Below, piece by piece: positions 46,759 to 53,160 of a stretch of 64,000 bases of DNA. The DNA lies in contig CAYTWF010000002.1 in the NCBI GenBank assembly GCA_964441705.1, positions 1 to 64,000 of the forward strand. Direction: 5' to 3'. The stretch is from Eshraghiella sp964441705 (GTDB taxonomy: Bacteria > Bacillota > Clostridia > Lachnospirales > Lachnospiraceae). The notes beneath the pieces are model-generated. The model did not search any database, was not told where the DNA came from, and was given only the letters and a program-made list of their open reading frames with translations. The position numbers and the translations under genes are program-made. Every line of letters starts with the position of its first letter. Positions within the stretch are counted from its first letter, which is position 1.

Positions 46759-46947
46759 TTATTTAAGTCCCGTCTGTTTTAATATTGCCTGTTCCAGCCC
46801 TTTTTTAAGAGCTTTATTATGATAAGGAACAATTGTTTGTGCATTGGTTGATTTGTTTATAAGTTTTACATGTGAACCATTCTGACTTACAATTGTATAA
46901 CCGTTTTTCTTGAGAAGACTAATCATCTCTCGTGGTGTCATTGGCAT
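46759..46947 (-). CDS. hicA: HicA toxin (mRNA interferase)
   Basis: This 62-aa dsRBD-fold toxin has the catalytic His in NGSHVKL and the typical start TPREMISLLKKNGY. HicA cleaves mRNA when HicB is lost, so the pair can stabilise the prophage. It is transcribed before hicB, with 30 bases between them, from the operator region at 46981-47028. Confidence 0.92.
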   Translation of the reverse strand: MPMTPREMISLLKKNGYTIVSQNGSHVKLINKSTNAQTIVPYHNKALKKGLEQAILKQTGLK

Positions 46948-46980
46948 CTTAGGTATCTCCTTTCCTTATCCGAGTATATA

Positions 46981-47028
46981 ATAACACGTAATAATACGTA
47001 TGTCAATAATAATACGTAAAATAACGTA
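46981..47028. promoter_or_regulatory. Array of four ACGTA-type operators upstream of hicA
   Basis: ATAACACGTA (46981), ATAATACGTA (46991), ATAATACGTA (47009) and ATAACGTA (47021) repeat the same core. They lie 34-80 bp before the hicA start, where HicB would be expected to bind and shut off its own operon. They also lie before the small rightward gene at 47131. Confidence 0.55.
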
Positions 47029-47130
47029 TAAATATATGGATATTATATGCGAAAAAATAGAAAATATTATCTGCTGTGAACGGATTATGTGCTATATATA
47101 ATATATAATGTGGGAAGGAGGATATGGGTT

Positions 47131-47226
47131 ATGTCACTTAAGAGAAAAATATTGGCATTACTGAGGGACATCAATGATATAACTAAGCTTAGCCTTATAT
47201 ATCATTTTATTAAGGGACTCAAGTAA
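47131..47226 (+). CDS. Tiny conserved-type protein, 31 aa
   Basis: A 31-aa reading frame (begins MSLKRKILALLRDINDITKL) has a perfect AAGGAGG ribosome site at 47115-47121, 9 bases before ATG, and is followed by a hairpin. The peptide is amphipathic and helical with a Leu/Ile-rich face. Small helical proteins of this style are frequent beside mobile elements in Firmicutes, but I cannot name a family. It reads rightward between leftward genes. Confidence 0.55.
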   Translation: MSLKRKILALLRDINDITKLSLIYHFIKGLK

Positions 47227-47232
47227 GAAAAG

Positions 47233-47258
47233 AGAACCCTGTATTGCTGCAGGGTTCT
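47233..47258. terminator. Hairpin after the 31-aa gene
   Basis: AGAACCCTG (47233-47241) pairs with CAGGGTTCT (47250-47258), a perfect 9-bp stem. It has TTA only on the plus side and TTTCTT on the minus side, so it may stop transcripts from either direction. The 140 bases that follow, to 47399, show nothing else I can support. Confidence 0.55.
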
Positions 47259-47399
47259 TAGAATTCGGTTCGCCAGTTGACTGGAAACATTATCTTAATA
47301 ATGCCTGTAGATGATTCTGCTATGGACTCATAATACTTTAAGGATATGTATCTATCAATTTTTTTATATCCTTCACAAAATATACTGATGTATAATTTT

Positions 47400-48131
47400 T
47401 TATCCTATTTCACTAATGTTTGATGATAGAGAATCTAATAATTCATTGTAATCATTTTCGGATATAATGGATAATTCCTTGCTCTTATTCAAAATATATA
47501 GGTAAAATTGGTATAAATTATTACCTGTTAAAGATAAAGTTCCACGATATATGTGATATCGGCCAGATGATAGTGCATTGCAGATGCAGTTGCCAATAAT
47601 GATATATGTTGTTTTATATAGTTCGTCTTTGTTAATATTGGAGTTGTCTCTCTTTTTTGATGACATAAATGATGTAACTAATACTAAAACTTCACTGTAA
47701 ATTAATTGATTACCATATTCTTTTAAAATGAATTTGCTACATGAAATGATATTCTTGTAATTCGACTTATGAAAATCATACCAGCTGGATTTTTCAAAAA
47801 GCAAATCATGTAGAAAAGTATTAATTGCATAGAAATTAAATACATAAAAGTTCAGTAAAATAATACCCATCAGAACAAAAATAATAGAAACAATTTCACC
47901 CGTATTCCACCAAAAGAGTGTCACATGAGTTGATATTTTCGCATACTTAAAGTTTATCTGAGAATAGATATATACTGCTGATGCAATGAAAGCGGTGGAC
48001 AGTATGCTAATTAGTACTTGAATTGGAACAATGTTTACTTTATGTGTTATAAAACGATATCCGCAATTTGGACATCGTTTTACGGTACTGCTTACTTCAT
48101 GATTGCACTCAGGACAATTGATTAAAGACAT
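47400..48131 (-). CDS. Zinc-ribbon membrane protein
   Basis: This 243-aa protein starts with a zinc ribbon (INCPECNHEVSSTVKRCPNC, four Cys) and two transmembrane helices (about residues 32-55 and 78-105). A cytoplasmic helical region of about 135 residues that I do not recognise follows. ATG 48131 is preceded by GGAGGTAC. It starts 20 bases after the repressor gene and reads the same way, so it is expressed in the lysogen. Genes in this position often serve the host's phage exclusion or lysogenic fitness; that is only positional inference. Confidence 0.65.
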   Translation of the reverse strand: MSLINCPECNHEVSSTVKRCPNCGYRFITHKVNIVPIQVLISILSTAFIASAVYIYSQINFKYAKISTHVTLFWWNTGEIVSIIFVLMGIILLNFYVFNFYAINTFLHDLLFEKSSWYDFHKSNYKNIISCSKFILKEYGNQLIYSEVLVLVTSFMSSKKRDNSNINKDELYKTTYIIIGNCICNALSSGRYHIYRGTLSLTGNNLYQFYLYILNKSKELSIISENDYNELLDSLSSNISEIG

Positions 48132-48150
48132 AATTTTAAAGTACCTCCCT

Positions 48151-48543
48151 CTATTTTTCCTCATAATCCTTATCAGCATCTGCCAGCCGATGCACGAACT
48201 TCCTTACAACTTCCCATTCCTTTGCATCCAGCTTGCCAAGCTCTATAAAAGTGCTCAGTGCAAAATCACTTGTACTCGCGTCCCCCAGAACGCGCCCTAC
48301 AACCTCGGCAGCAGCTTCTGCTTTGGTAAGAGCCGGGTGCATATCTCCGGTACCGGAACGCAGCCACTCTTCATTTATGTTAAATTCACGACATATGGAT
48401 AGAACCACCTGATTCGATACACCATTTATACCAGTTTCGATGGAACTGAGAGATGTCTTTTTTAATCCTATGTGCTCACCAAATTTTTCAAGAGTAAGTC
48501 CTTGTGATTTCCTGACTTCTTTAATTCTTTCGTTTATGGTCAT
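48151..48543 (-). CDS. XRE-family repressor (CI-like)
   Basis: This 130-aa regulator has a Cro/CI-type helix-turn-helix at residues 3-58 (RIKEVRKSQGLTLEKFGEHI, LSSIETGINGVSNQVVLSICREF). A short helical C-terminal part, with no peptidase-type Ser-Lys dyad visible, follows. Without the cleavable domain its release would not follow the classical RecA self-cleavage route. It is read leftward from a promoter that faces the early rightward promoter, the standard switch arrangement. Confidence 0.85.
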   Translation of the reverse strand: MTINERIKEVRKSQGLTLEKFGEHIGLKKTSLSSIETGINGVSNQVVLSICREFNINEEWLRSGTGDMHPALTKAEAAAEVVGRVLGDASTSDFALSTFIELGKLDAKEWEVVRKFVHRLADADKDYEEK

Positions 48544-48572
48544 AATGAGCCTCCTTCCTTTGAATTACTTAT

Positions 48573-48601
48573 AGAATAGACCTGTTGTAGACGCACGTCA
48601 A
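48573..48601 (-). promoter_or_regulatory. Leftward promoter of the repressor
   Basis: On the minus strand TTGACG (48601-48596) and TATTCT (48578-48573) are 17 bp apart, 30 bp before the repressor start. A GACG-CA-CGTC inverted repeat (48590-48599) overlaps the -35 and may be an operator half-site pair. Confidence 0.65.
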
Positions 48602-48632
48602 GAAAAAAGTTCATTAAAAGGACAAAACAATG

Positions 48633-48661
48633 TTGACAAAATCCATAATAAGGATTAGTAT
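48633..48661 (+). promoter_or_regulatory. Rightward early promoter
   Basis: TTGACA (48633-48638) and TAGTAT (48656-48661) with a 17-bp spacer make a strong sigma-A promoter for the early genes. TACGT (48663-48667) and ACGTA (48675-48679) form an inverted repeat just past the -10, a likely operator. A weak hairpin at about 48693-48720 follows in the leader. Confidence 0.75.
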
Positions 48662-48733
48662 GTACGTGTAAAGGACGTAAGAGCAACAAAAAAACTGCTG
48701 GGGTGTCGTCACCAACAGTGGAGGGAGAAAAGC

Positions 48734-48877
48734 ATGAGTAAGGATGAAAATACTAAAAAAGCCTCTGAAAAACTCAGAAGCATTTTAGCAGGAAACTTTG
48801 ATTCAGATGTTCACCTGGTTATTACATATCACAAAAACTTGCTAAATTGTGAACCCGGAAAATTTATTAAAAAATGA
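48734..48877 (+). CDS. Small early phage protein, 47 aa
   Basis: A 47-aa charged protein (starts MSKDENTKKASEKLRSILAG) is the first gene after the early promoter, with GGAGGGA as ribosome site. No family is recognised. In this position small DNA-binding or excision factors are frequent, but it has no visible helix-turn-helix. Confidence 0.55.
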   Translation: MSKDENTKKASEKLRSILAGNFDSDVHLVITYHKNLLNCEPGKFIKK

Positions 48878-48899
48878 AAGATACATATAGGAGGTAAAG

Positions 48900-48968
48900 A
48901 TGCACTATTCAAGACTTAGAGGGTATATCCATTATAAGAGAATATCACGGCTGACGAAAAGGTTCTAG
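48900..48968 (+). CDS. Very small basic peptide, 22 aa
   Basis: A 22-aa frame with nine Arg, Lys or His follows a perfect AGGAGG at 48889-48894. The strong ribosome site and the tight spacing to its neighbours suggest it is translated, but with so short a peptide it could also be a leader. Confidence 0.35.
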   Translation: MHYSRLRGYIHYKRISRLTKRF

Positions 48969-48990
48969 ATAAGGGCAAATAGGAGGAAGG

Positions 48991-49083
48991 ATGAGCAAAA
49001 TAGAAAAAGCATGGATGATTACAAATATAGCAATTTCAACGATTGCAATAGTAATTGCTGTAATTATTATCGTTTGCAAATGA
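48991..49083 (+). CDS. Single-helix membrane peptide, 30 aa
   Basis: A 30-aa frame (starts MSKIEKAWMITNIA) consists of a short polar head and one transmembrane helix of about 20 residues. AGGAGGAAGG precedes the ATG. Such early phage micro-proteins can alter membrane enzymes, but nothing more can be said. Confidence 0.5.
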   Translation: MSKIEKAWMITNIAISTIAIVIAVIIIVCK

Positions 49084-49101
49084 GTGCAATAAGGAGGAAG
49101 T

Positions 49102-49389
49102 ATGTACGATTTTTCAGACATGGATGCATGGGGAGCAGTGATTATTCTAAATCAGTTAATCCTTAATAATGGAGAGAGCTATACAAGAGATGGATTTACA
49201 GAAGAGGAATTTAGATATATCAAAATAAAGGCTTTTTCAATTGCAATTAAAAAACTTTTAGAAGATGTGACAGATATAGAAGATGGACTTAGACGCACTT
49301 TTATTACAGATGGAAAGAGACTTGAACAGTTTCTTGTGTTTAAAGGCTCTGATTATTTGTCAGATACAAATCGCGTAAAGGTTATTTAA
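49102..49389 (+). CDS. Small phage protein, first copy of a duplicated pair
   Basis: This 95-aa acidic, helical protein starts MYDFSDMDAWGAVIILNQLI. It is a paralogue of the 100-aa protein at 49732: both share the DFS-MD--AA-ILNQLIL start, an E-EF/MRYI-IKA helix and an I-LL segment, then I-DG-KL--(F/Y)L. No known family. AAGGAGGAAG is its ribosome site. It converges on a leftward Cys-rich gene 18 bases beyond its end. Confidence 0.6.
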   Translation: MYDFSDMDAWGAVIILNQLILNNGESYTRDGFTEEEFRYIKIKAFSIAIKKLLEDVTDIEDGLRRTFITDGKRLEQFLVFKGSDYLSDTNRVKVI

Positions 49390-49407
49390 CCAGAGCCTTA
49401 GAAAGAA

Positions 49408-49650
49408 TTATTGAAAGCTGTCATAGAACTGCTTCATAATACGCGATTCTTCTGAACCAATATAGCCACCATGTAATTTTTCATTATCACTAATACATTT
49501 GATGCATTCCGGTTCTGCAGAACATCTGTCACAGCCATTGCATCTATATAGAGGATTAGAAGAGTAGCTATCCTTAGTATATAGCCATACTGATTCGCTT
49601 TTTCCTGTTATGGGGCAGACAACCTTTACAGAGAAATTGTGATTTAGCAT
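49408..49650 (-). CDS. Small Cys-rich protein, first copy
   Basis: This 80-aa protein has a CPI motif near residue 12 and the zinc-binding motif GCDRCSAEPECIKCIS. A 73-aa paralogue is encoded at 49964-50185 with GCDLCCNDPKCVTCIS. It is read leftward, against the early operon, from an extended -10 promoter in the repeat element just upstream. Its ribosome site AAAGGAGATT forms one arm of that element. Function unknown; redox or zinc-finger RNA or DNA binding are possible. Confidence 0.65.
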   Translation of the reverse strand: MLNHNFSVKVVCPITGKSESVWLYTKDSYSSNPLYRCNGCDRCSAEPECIKCISDNEKLHGGYIGSEESRIMKQFYDSFQ

Positions 49651-49710
49651 AGAGAATCTCCTTTCATTGTACTGGGCACTGGCAGGTGCCTGTACAGGAG
49701 ATTATAACAC
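49648..49710. repeat. 63-bp inverted-repeat promoter element, copy 1
   Basis: This element is repeated at 50183-50245 with two mismatches. Inside it AATCTCCT (49655-49662) and AGGAGATT (49696-49703), TGTAC (49668-49672) and GTACA (49692-49696), and GGCAC (49675-49679) and GTGCC (49686-49690) form nested inverted repeats. On the minus strand TGTTATAAT (49709-49701) is an extended -10 for the Cys-rich gene. Transcripts would begin with the GGCAC/GTGCC hairpin just before the ribosome site. Confidence 0.8.
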
Positions 49711-49731
49711 TAACAGCGGAGGGAAGAAAAG

Positions 49732-50034
49732 ATGCTGGATTTTTCAGAGATGGATACCGAAGAGGCAGCAGCAATATTAAATCAACTGATTCTATTTGGA
49801 TGTAATTACAACAAAATTCCACATAATAAGGAACTTAGCGAAATTGAAATGCAATATATCGTTATTAAAGCATTAGCTGTAGGTATTGACGTACTTCTTA
49901 AAAATACCCCACCTGATAAGCTTCGAGAATCAAGCAGGGTATTAATAAGAGATGGAGATAAACTTAAACATTATTTAGCGGGTCCTCATTCCAGCTATCA
50001 AGAAATTGCTGATAGGTTGAAGATATGCAAGTGA
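49732..50034 (+). CDS. Small phage protein, second copy of a duplicated pair
   Basis: This 100-aa protein starts MLDFSEMDTEEAAAILNQLI and is a paralogue of the protein at 49102. GGAGGG precedes ATG 49732. Its 3' end overlaps the convergent Cys-rich gene by 71 bases, so the last 23 codons are read on both strands. Function unknown. Confidence 0.6.
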   Translation: MLDFSEMDTEEAAAILNQLILFGCNYNKIPHNKELSEIEMQYIVIKALAVGIDVLLKNTPPDKLRESSRVLIRDGDKLKHYLAGPHSSYQEIADRLKICK

Positions 50035-50185
50035 CGCACTTGGGGTCATTACAACAAAGGTCGCAACCGTTATTATGTGAAAATAACAGTTTACCATTAT
50101 CTTCCACGTAATCAATGTAATGGGCATAATCACGGAGAAAAATTGGACAGGGTACAGTTATTTTGCAATTATATTTTTTTATCAT
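49964..50185 (-). CDS. Small Cys-rich protein, second copy
   Basis: This 73-aa protein has PCPI and GCDLCCNDPKCVTCIS, the same Cys pattern as the protein at 49408. ATG 50185 is used because AAAGGAGATT in the repeat element precedes it, exactly as in copy 1. It overlaps the convergent gene at 49732 by 71 bases. Confidence 0.6.
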   Translation of the reverse strand: MIKKYNCKITVPCPIFLRDYAHYIDYVEDNGKLLFSHNNGCDLCCNDPKCVTCISSTYQQFLDSWNEDPLNNV

Positions 50186-50245
50186 AGACAATCTCCTTTC
50201 ATTGTACTGGGCACTGGCGGGTGCCTGTACAGGAGATTATAACAC
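50183..50245. repeat. 63-bp inverted-repeat promoter element, copy 2
   Basis: It is the same element as at 49648-49710, with only one change inside the hairpin loop region (A to G at 50219) and one beside the start codon. Again TGTTATAAT on the minus strand (50244-50236) makes an extended -10 for the leftward Cys-rich gene. The copies are 535 bp apart. Confidence 0.8.
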
Positions 50246-50277
50246 CAAGAGAAATAACAGAAAAGGAGTGAAGTATT

Positions 50278-50427
50278 ATGCAGATTAATGAGACAAATTT
50301 TGAAAATCTTCTGGAGGAGATTAAGCAGCTTCCTCCGGAGCAGATAGACCAGGTTGCATTATACACCCAGGGTGTAATAGCAGCAGTGGCAGCTATGAGA
50401 AACAATGATACCAAGCAGACCGCATAG
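50278..50427 (+). CDS. Small helical phage protein, 49 aa
   Basis: A 49-aa frame starts MQINETNFENLLEEIKQLPP and continues with an Ala-rich helix (ALYTQGVIAAVAAM). AAAAGGAG precedes the ATG. It has the look of a short helical hairpin that may bind a partner protein; no family recognised. The next gene follows 12 bases on. Confidence 0.55.
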   Translation: MQINETNFENLLEEIKQLPPEQIDQVALYTQGVIAAVAAMRNNDTKQTA

Positions 50428-50439
50428 GAGGTATACCAG

Positions 50440-50811
50440 ATGGAACAGGTATGTATATCAATAAAATCAGAGTACTGGCACAGTATACTTGCAGGCCGCA
50501 AGAAGCTTGAACTAAGAAAAAGCTTTCCCACAAGACTTAGGTTCAGTCCGTTTAATGTTCTGGTCCATGTTTCCGGAACTGATTGCATAGCAGGCCAATT
50601 TACATGCGCCGGAATACGGGAATATGTACCGCAAGATTATGCGCAGGCAGCATATGAAGCAATGGTTAATACTGAATTTATACACAACTATGCCAAGGGT
50701 CGCAAGCTCTATGGCTGGCAGGTAACTAATCCGCAGGAATTTACAGCCTGCAGGAAGCTGGAAGAGTATGGAATATCCAGGGCACCACAGTCCTGGTGTT
50801 ACATAGATTAA
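50440..50811 (+). CDS. ASCH/PUA-like domain protein
   Basis: This 123-aa protein has the ASCH-type opening VCISIKSEYWHSILAGRKKLELRKSFP, where the Gly-Lys-K-ELR part is the signature of the fold, and WQVTNPQEF near the end. ASCH domains resemble PUA RNA-binding domains, and some hydrolyse modified nucleosides. Such genes are common in phages. AGGAGG gives a strong ribosome site. Confidence 0.7.
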   Translation: MEQVCISIKSEYWHSILAGRKKLELRKSFPTRLRFSPFNVLVHVSGTDCIAGQFTCAGIREYVPQDYAQAAYEAMVNTEFIHNYAKGRKLYGWQVTNPQEFTACRKLEEYGISRAPQSWCYID

Positions 50812-50830
50812 TCATAATGGAGGAATCACA

Positions 50831-51112
50831 ATGGAAGAACAGAAAAAGACAGCAGTGAAAGAACTTATGAAGAGAATGAATGAAATGTCTGAGAGAATAT
50901 CCCAGTCTTTACAGGTGGAAAAGATTAAAGACATTACGGTGGCAGCATTTTTGCTGGAACAGTATGCAGCTGCAGTTAAAAATAATGAAAATTTTGATAT
51001 GCAGCTGTATGGAATGTTGATAGCCGGTACAAAGATGGAGACTACAAAAGGCAAAAGTGAAGACGTAAGGGAGAAGATTAATCAGATGAAGCTTGACAGA
51101 ATGAAGCTTTAG
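50831..51112 (+). CDS. Hypothetical helical phage protein
   Basis: This 93-aa protein is predicted all-helical, with a charged N-terminus (MEEQKKTAVKELMKRMNEMS), a central Ala/Leu helix and a Lys/Met-rich tail. TGGAGG precedes the ATG. No family recognised. Confidence 0.55.
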   Translation: MEEQKKTAVKELMKRMNEMSERISQSLQVEKIKDITVAAFLLEQYAAAVKNNENFDMQLYGMLIAGTKMETTKGKSEDVREKINQMKLDRMKL

Positions 51113-51210
51113 AAGACGTGCCGGCAGCAGGACGGTAACGAGCACCGGCACGAATCTTCTAACCCCCATATTATATTTTACCTTACACTGCAACCCCTCA
51201 CAGTGTAAGG
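51111..51210 (+). ncRNA. Two-hairpin structured RNA segment before the tRNA
   Basis: AGAAGA-C-GTGCCGG (51111-51124) pairs with CCGGCAC-GAA-TCTTCT (51145-51160), enclosing a 20-base loop. CCTTACACTG (51181-51190) pairs perfectly with CAGTGTAAGG (51201-51210). Five bases later the tRNA starts. No T-tract follows either stem, so these are not plain terminators. They could be a processing signal or a small phage RNA. Confidence 0.45.
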
Positions 51211-51215
51211 TCCCC

Positions 51216-51287
51216 GGAACATTGGCGCAGTGGCAGCGCAGCTGACTCATATTCAGTAGGTCGAAGGTTCGAGTCCTTCATGTTCCA
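51216..51287 (+). tRNA. tRNA with CAT anticodon (Met type)
   Basis: The 72-base sequence folds as a full cloverleaf: acceptor GGAACAT/ATGTTCC, D-stem GCGC/GCGC, anticodon stem GCTGA/TCAGT around the loop CTCATAT, T-stem GAAGG/CCTTC with the loop TTCGAGT, and discriminator A. The anticodon CAT means Met, or Ile if the C is modified. The 3' CCA is not encoded. It lies inside the prophage early region and reads rightward. Confidence 0.88.
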
Positions 51288-51420
51288 TTTGTCTGCTAAT
51301 ACAGACATGATTGATGTTCTTCCTGACTGCCTGCCGGTTGCCAGCCGACAGGCAAAAAGAGGACATGCTTCGCGCGAACAGATACAGGCAGTGGCACATA
51401 TATTATTACGAGGTGAATTT
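51288..51420 (+). other. Non-coding stretch with hairpins after the tRNA
   Basis: TGTCTG/CAGACA (about 51291-51307) and TGCCTG (51328-51333)/CAGGCA (51349-51354), the latter with inner CGG/CCG pairs, can form. A reading frame from 51280 crosses this stretch but would start inside the tRNA, so I do not call it. Confidence 0.4.
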
Positions 51421-51615
51421 ATGGCAACTGAATATAAAGTTACGGAATATCATTTCCCGAACTGCACGGTGCGCGTGCATGACCCCATCCGTACACCTGA
51501 GCAGCAGATACAGAGACAGAAGAATCTGGAAGAGGCTGTGGCAGTGTTTATGACGGAGGTGTACAAGAAGAGAGAGGAACAGCAGAAAAATGAGAGCGAA
51601 ACACAGATTATATAG
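51421..51615 (+). CDS. Small phage protein, 64 aa
   Basis: This 64-aa protein starts MATEYKVTEYHFPNCTVRVH and ends in a charged helix rich in Gln, Glu and Lys. GAGGTG precedes ATG 51421. This start is preferred because any earlier one would overlap the tRNA. Its end overlaps the lytic transglycosylase gene by 26 bases. The short beta-plus-helix layout resembles small proteins beside recombination genes in clostridial elements; function unknown. Confidence 0.55.
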   Translation: MATEYKVTEYHFPNCTVRVHDPIRTPEQQIQRQKNLEEAVAVFMTEVYKKREEQQKNESETQII

Positions 51616-52252
51616 TATAGCTGCGGATGTAGCTGTTACTGCAGTGCTGAGTACTGCTGTGGTATATGGGGCATACAGCCACCAGTACCACAGGACAGCA
51701 CCTGCAAAAGCAATTGAGATACAGACCGTAACGCAGGCTGTGACCGAGCAGATATATCTTGTTCCGGACAGAACTAATATGCCTGAGATAAGTGAAGATA
51801 ATCCATATACACAGGACTTTGCTCCACGCATATATGACTTCATTCCGCTGTCTGACACACTGCAGACCGATATACAGCGTCTGTGTTTGCAATATGAAAT
51901 AGCTTATGACCTTTGTCTTGCTGTAATTAAGACGGAATCGGAATTTACAGAGAACATAGTAGGTGCATCCGGAGAGGACTTCGGGCTGTGCCAGATTAAT
52001 GCAGCAACATGGGAGCAGCTGGCATGGGAACGTGGACTTAAGGATTACAGGACAGACTCTGTGCAGAATGTGGAAATGGCACTTATAGTGCTTAACATAT
52101 GTTTAACACAATCAGATGGAGACCTTACGGTGGCACTTAACTACTATAATTCAGGTCAGCCCTCTGAGGTTGAGTATCCGGATGGGACAACCTACTCCGG
52201 AAGAGTATATGCAAATTATAAATGGATAACTGACCAGCTTGATGGCCAGTAG
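51590..52252 (+). CDS. Membrane-anchored lytic transglycosylase (SLT domain)
   Basis: This 220-aa protein has a signal-anchor (about residues 8-30), a linker and an SLT-type lysozyme-like domain (about 92-215). The catalytic Glu116 in IKTESEF, FGLCQINAATW and ALNYYNSG are present. It would cut peptidoglycan glycan strands outside the membrane. Its place in the early region, well before the head genes, suggests a role in DNA transfer or local wall opening rather than final lysis. Confidence 0.85.
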   Translation: MRAKHRLYSIAADVAVTAVLSTAVVYGAYSHQYHRTAPAKAIEIQTVTQAVTEQIYLVPDRTNMPEISEDNPYTQDFAPRIYDFIPLSDTLQTDIQRLCLQYEIAYDLCLAVIKTESEFTENIVGASGEDFGLCQINAATWEQLAWERGLKDYRTDSVQNVEMALIVLNICLTQSDGDLTVALNYYNSGQPSEVEYPDGTTYSGRVYANYKWITDQLDGQ

Positions 52253-52265
52253 ATTAGGAGGAAAT

Positions 52266-52880
52266 ATGGGAGAATGTATACCAATGGAGTATCCGGATTT
52301 TGAGGAGCTTAAGAGAAGAGCGGTACATAACGTGGGACTGTATAAGGATGTAAGCAGACAGCCTGTTAATAAGAATCGATTCAGACGTATTGGCAAGACT
52401 GACCTTGCGGAATATGTAACCTTTAATTATGAGAATGATGTTCCCTTCTATGTCTGCCCCGGTATTATTGAGGGCAGAACGAATGAATTAATTGAGGCGG
52501 CCAGACAGAACAATATCACTAACAGCGATTGCGTGGATATAAACAGATTTGAAAAAGTGATGTCCGTGTCCACGTTTAAAAGACAGGCTATGTCAGCCCT
52601 GCTTGATACCAGATTTAATATAACCATTCAGCACTACTTTGGCAGTGGCATAGTGTATGCAGTGCCTGTACTTCCTTACAGAACGTATATAACAAATGAT
52701 ACACATATGAGGGACAAGATTTTTTCTGAAAAGGACAAGTTTTATGCAGAAACAGGGGATGTAATAAAAATGCTGGAAGAATCTGACGATAAAAGCCAGC
52801 GCTTCTGTTGCTCCTATACATATGATACTGATACCAGAGAGCTTAAGATTGATAAGCTGCATTTTATCCCGGAGGATTGA
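52266..52880 (+). CDS. Hypothetical phage protein, 204 aa
   Basis: This 204-aa protein, starting at ATG 52266 behind AGGAGGAA, has mixed alpha/beta character and no motif I can name (for example YVTFNYENDVPFYVCPGI and QHYFGSGIVYAVPVLP). The next gene starts 3 bases after its stop. It sits between the transglycosylase and Rep genes. Confidence 0.6.
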   Translation: MGECIPMEYPDFEELKRRAVHNVGLYKDVSRQPVNKNRFRRIGKTDLAEYVTFNYENDVPFYVCPGIIEGRTNELIEAARQNNITNSDCVDINRFEKVMSVSTFKRQAMSALLDTRFNITIQHYFGSGIVYAVPVLPYRTYITNDTHMRDKIFSEKDKFYAETGDVIKMLEESDDKSQRFCCSYTYDTDTRELKIDKLHFIPED

Positions 52881-52882
52881 CC

Positions 52883-53134
52883 ATGGCAATATCAGGAAAA
52901 GACAGAAATTACACAAGAATAAATCCGGATGGGGTTACCTACCGCATACCGGTAACACTTACGGGCATTACCTTTACCCTGAGCACCGATAACATAGGGA
53001 CAAGTCTTTTTGGGGATATAGCTAACAGACTTGGCCGCTACGAAAACTGTGGTCTGACCATAGAGGAGATAGAGGAGCATGCCAGGAGAATCGGCAAACT
53101 TAATACTGATATAAATAAGAAGAGCTGGGGATAA
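52883..53134 (+). CDS. Hypothetical phage protein, 83 aa
   Basis: This 83-aa protein starts MAISGKDRNYTRINPDGVTY and contains RLGRYENCGLTIEEIEE, a short motif common in small Firmicutes phage proteins that describe a hydrophilic helix after LGxYE. GGAGG precedes ATG 52883. The last codons lie in the stem of the hairpin that follows. Confidence 0.6.
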   Translation: MAISGKDRNYTRINPDGVTYRIPVTLTGITFTLSTDNIGTSLFGDIANRLGRYENCGLTIEEIEEHARRIGKLNTDINKKSWG

Positions 53135-53146
53135 AAAACCCAGCTC
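53122..53146 (+). terminator. Hairpin over the stop codon of the 83-aa gene
   Basis: GAGCTGGG (53122-53129) pairs with CCCAGCTC (53139-53146) around a loop containing the stop codon and an A-tract. No T-tract follows, so it may attenuate rather than end transcription. Confidence 0.4.
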
Positions 53147-53160
53147 AAAGGCTATCATAT

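Noticed and set aside
46981..47028. The short repeats as a CRISPR array
   Set aside because: Units are about 10 bp with no unique spacers of proper length and no cas genes; they fit operators.
51216..51287. The phage tRNA as a suppressor that reads the TGA in the capsid gene
   Set aside because: Its anticodon is CAT, which cannot read TGA; a suppressor would need TCA.
51280..51420. An earlier start for the 64-aa protein, giving 111 aa
   Set aside because: It would begin inside the tRNA and cross hairpins; ATG 51421 has its own ribosome site.
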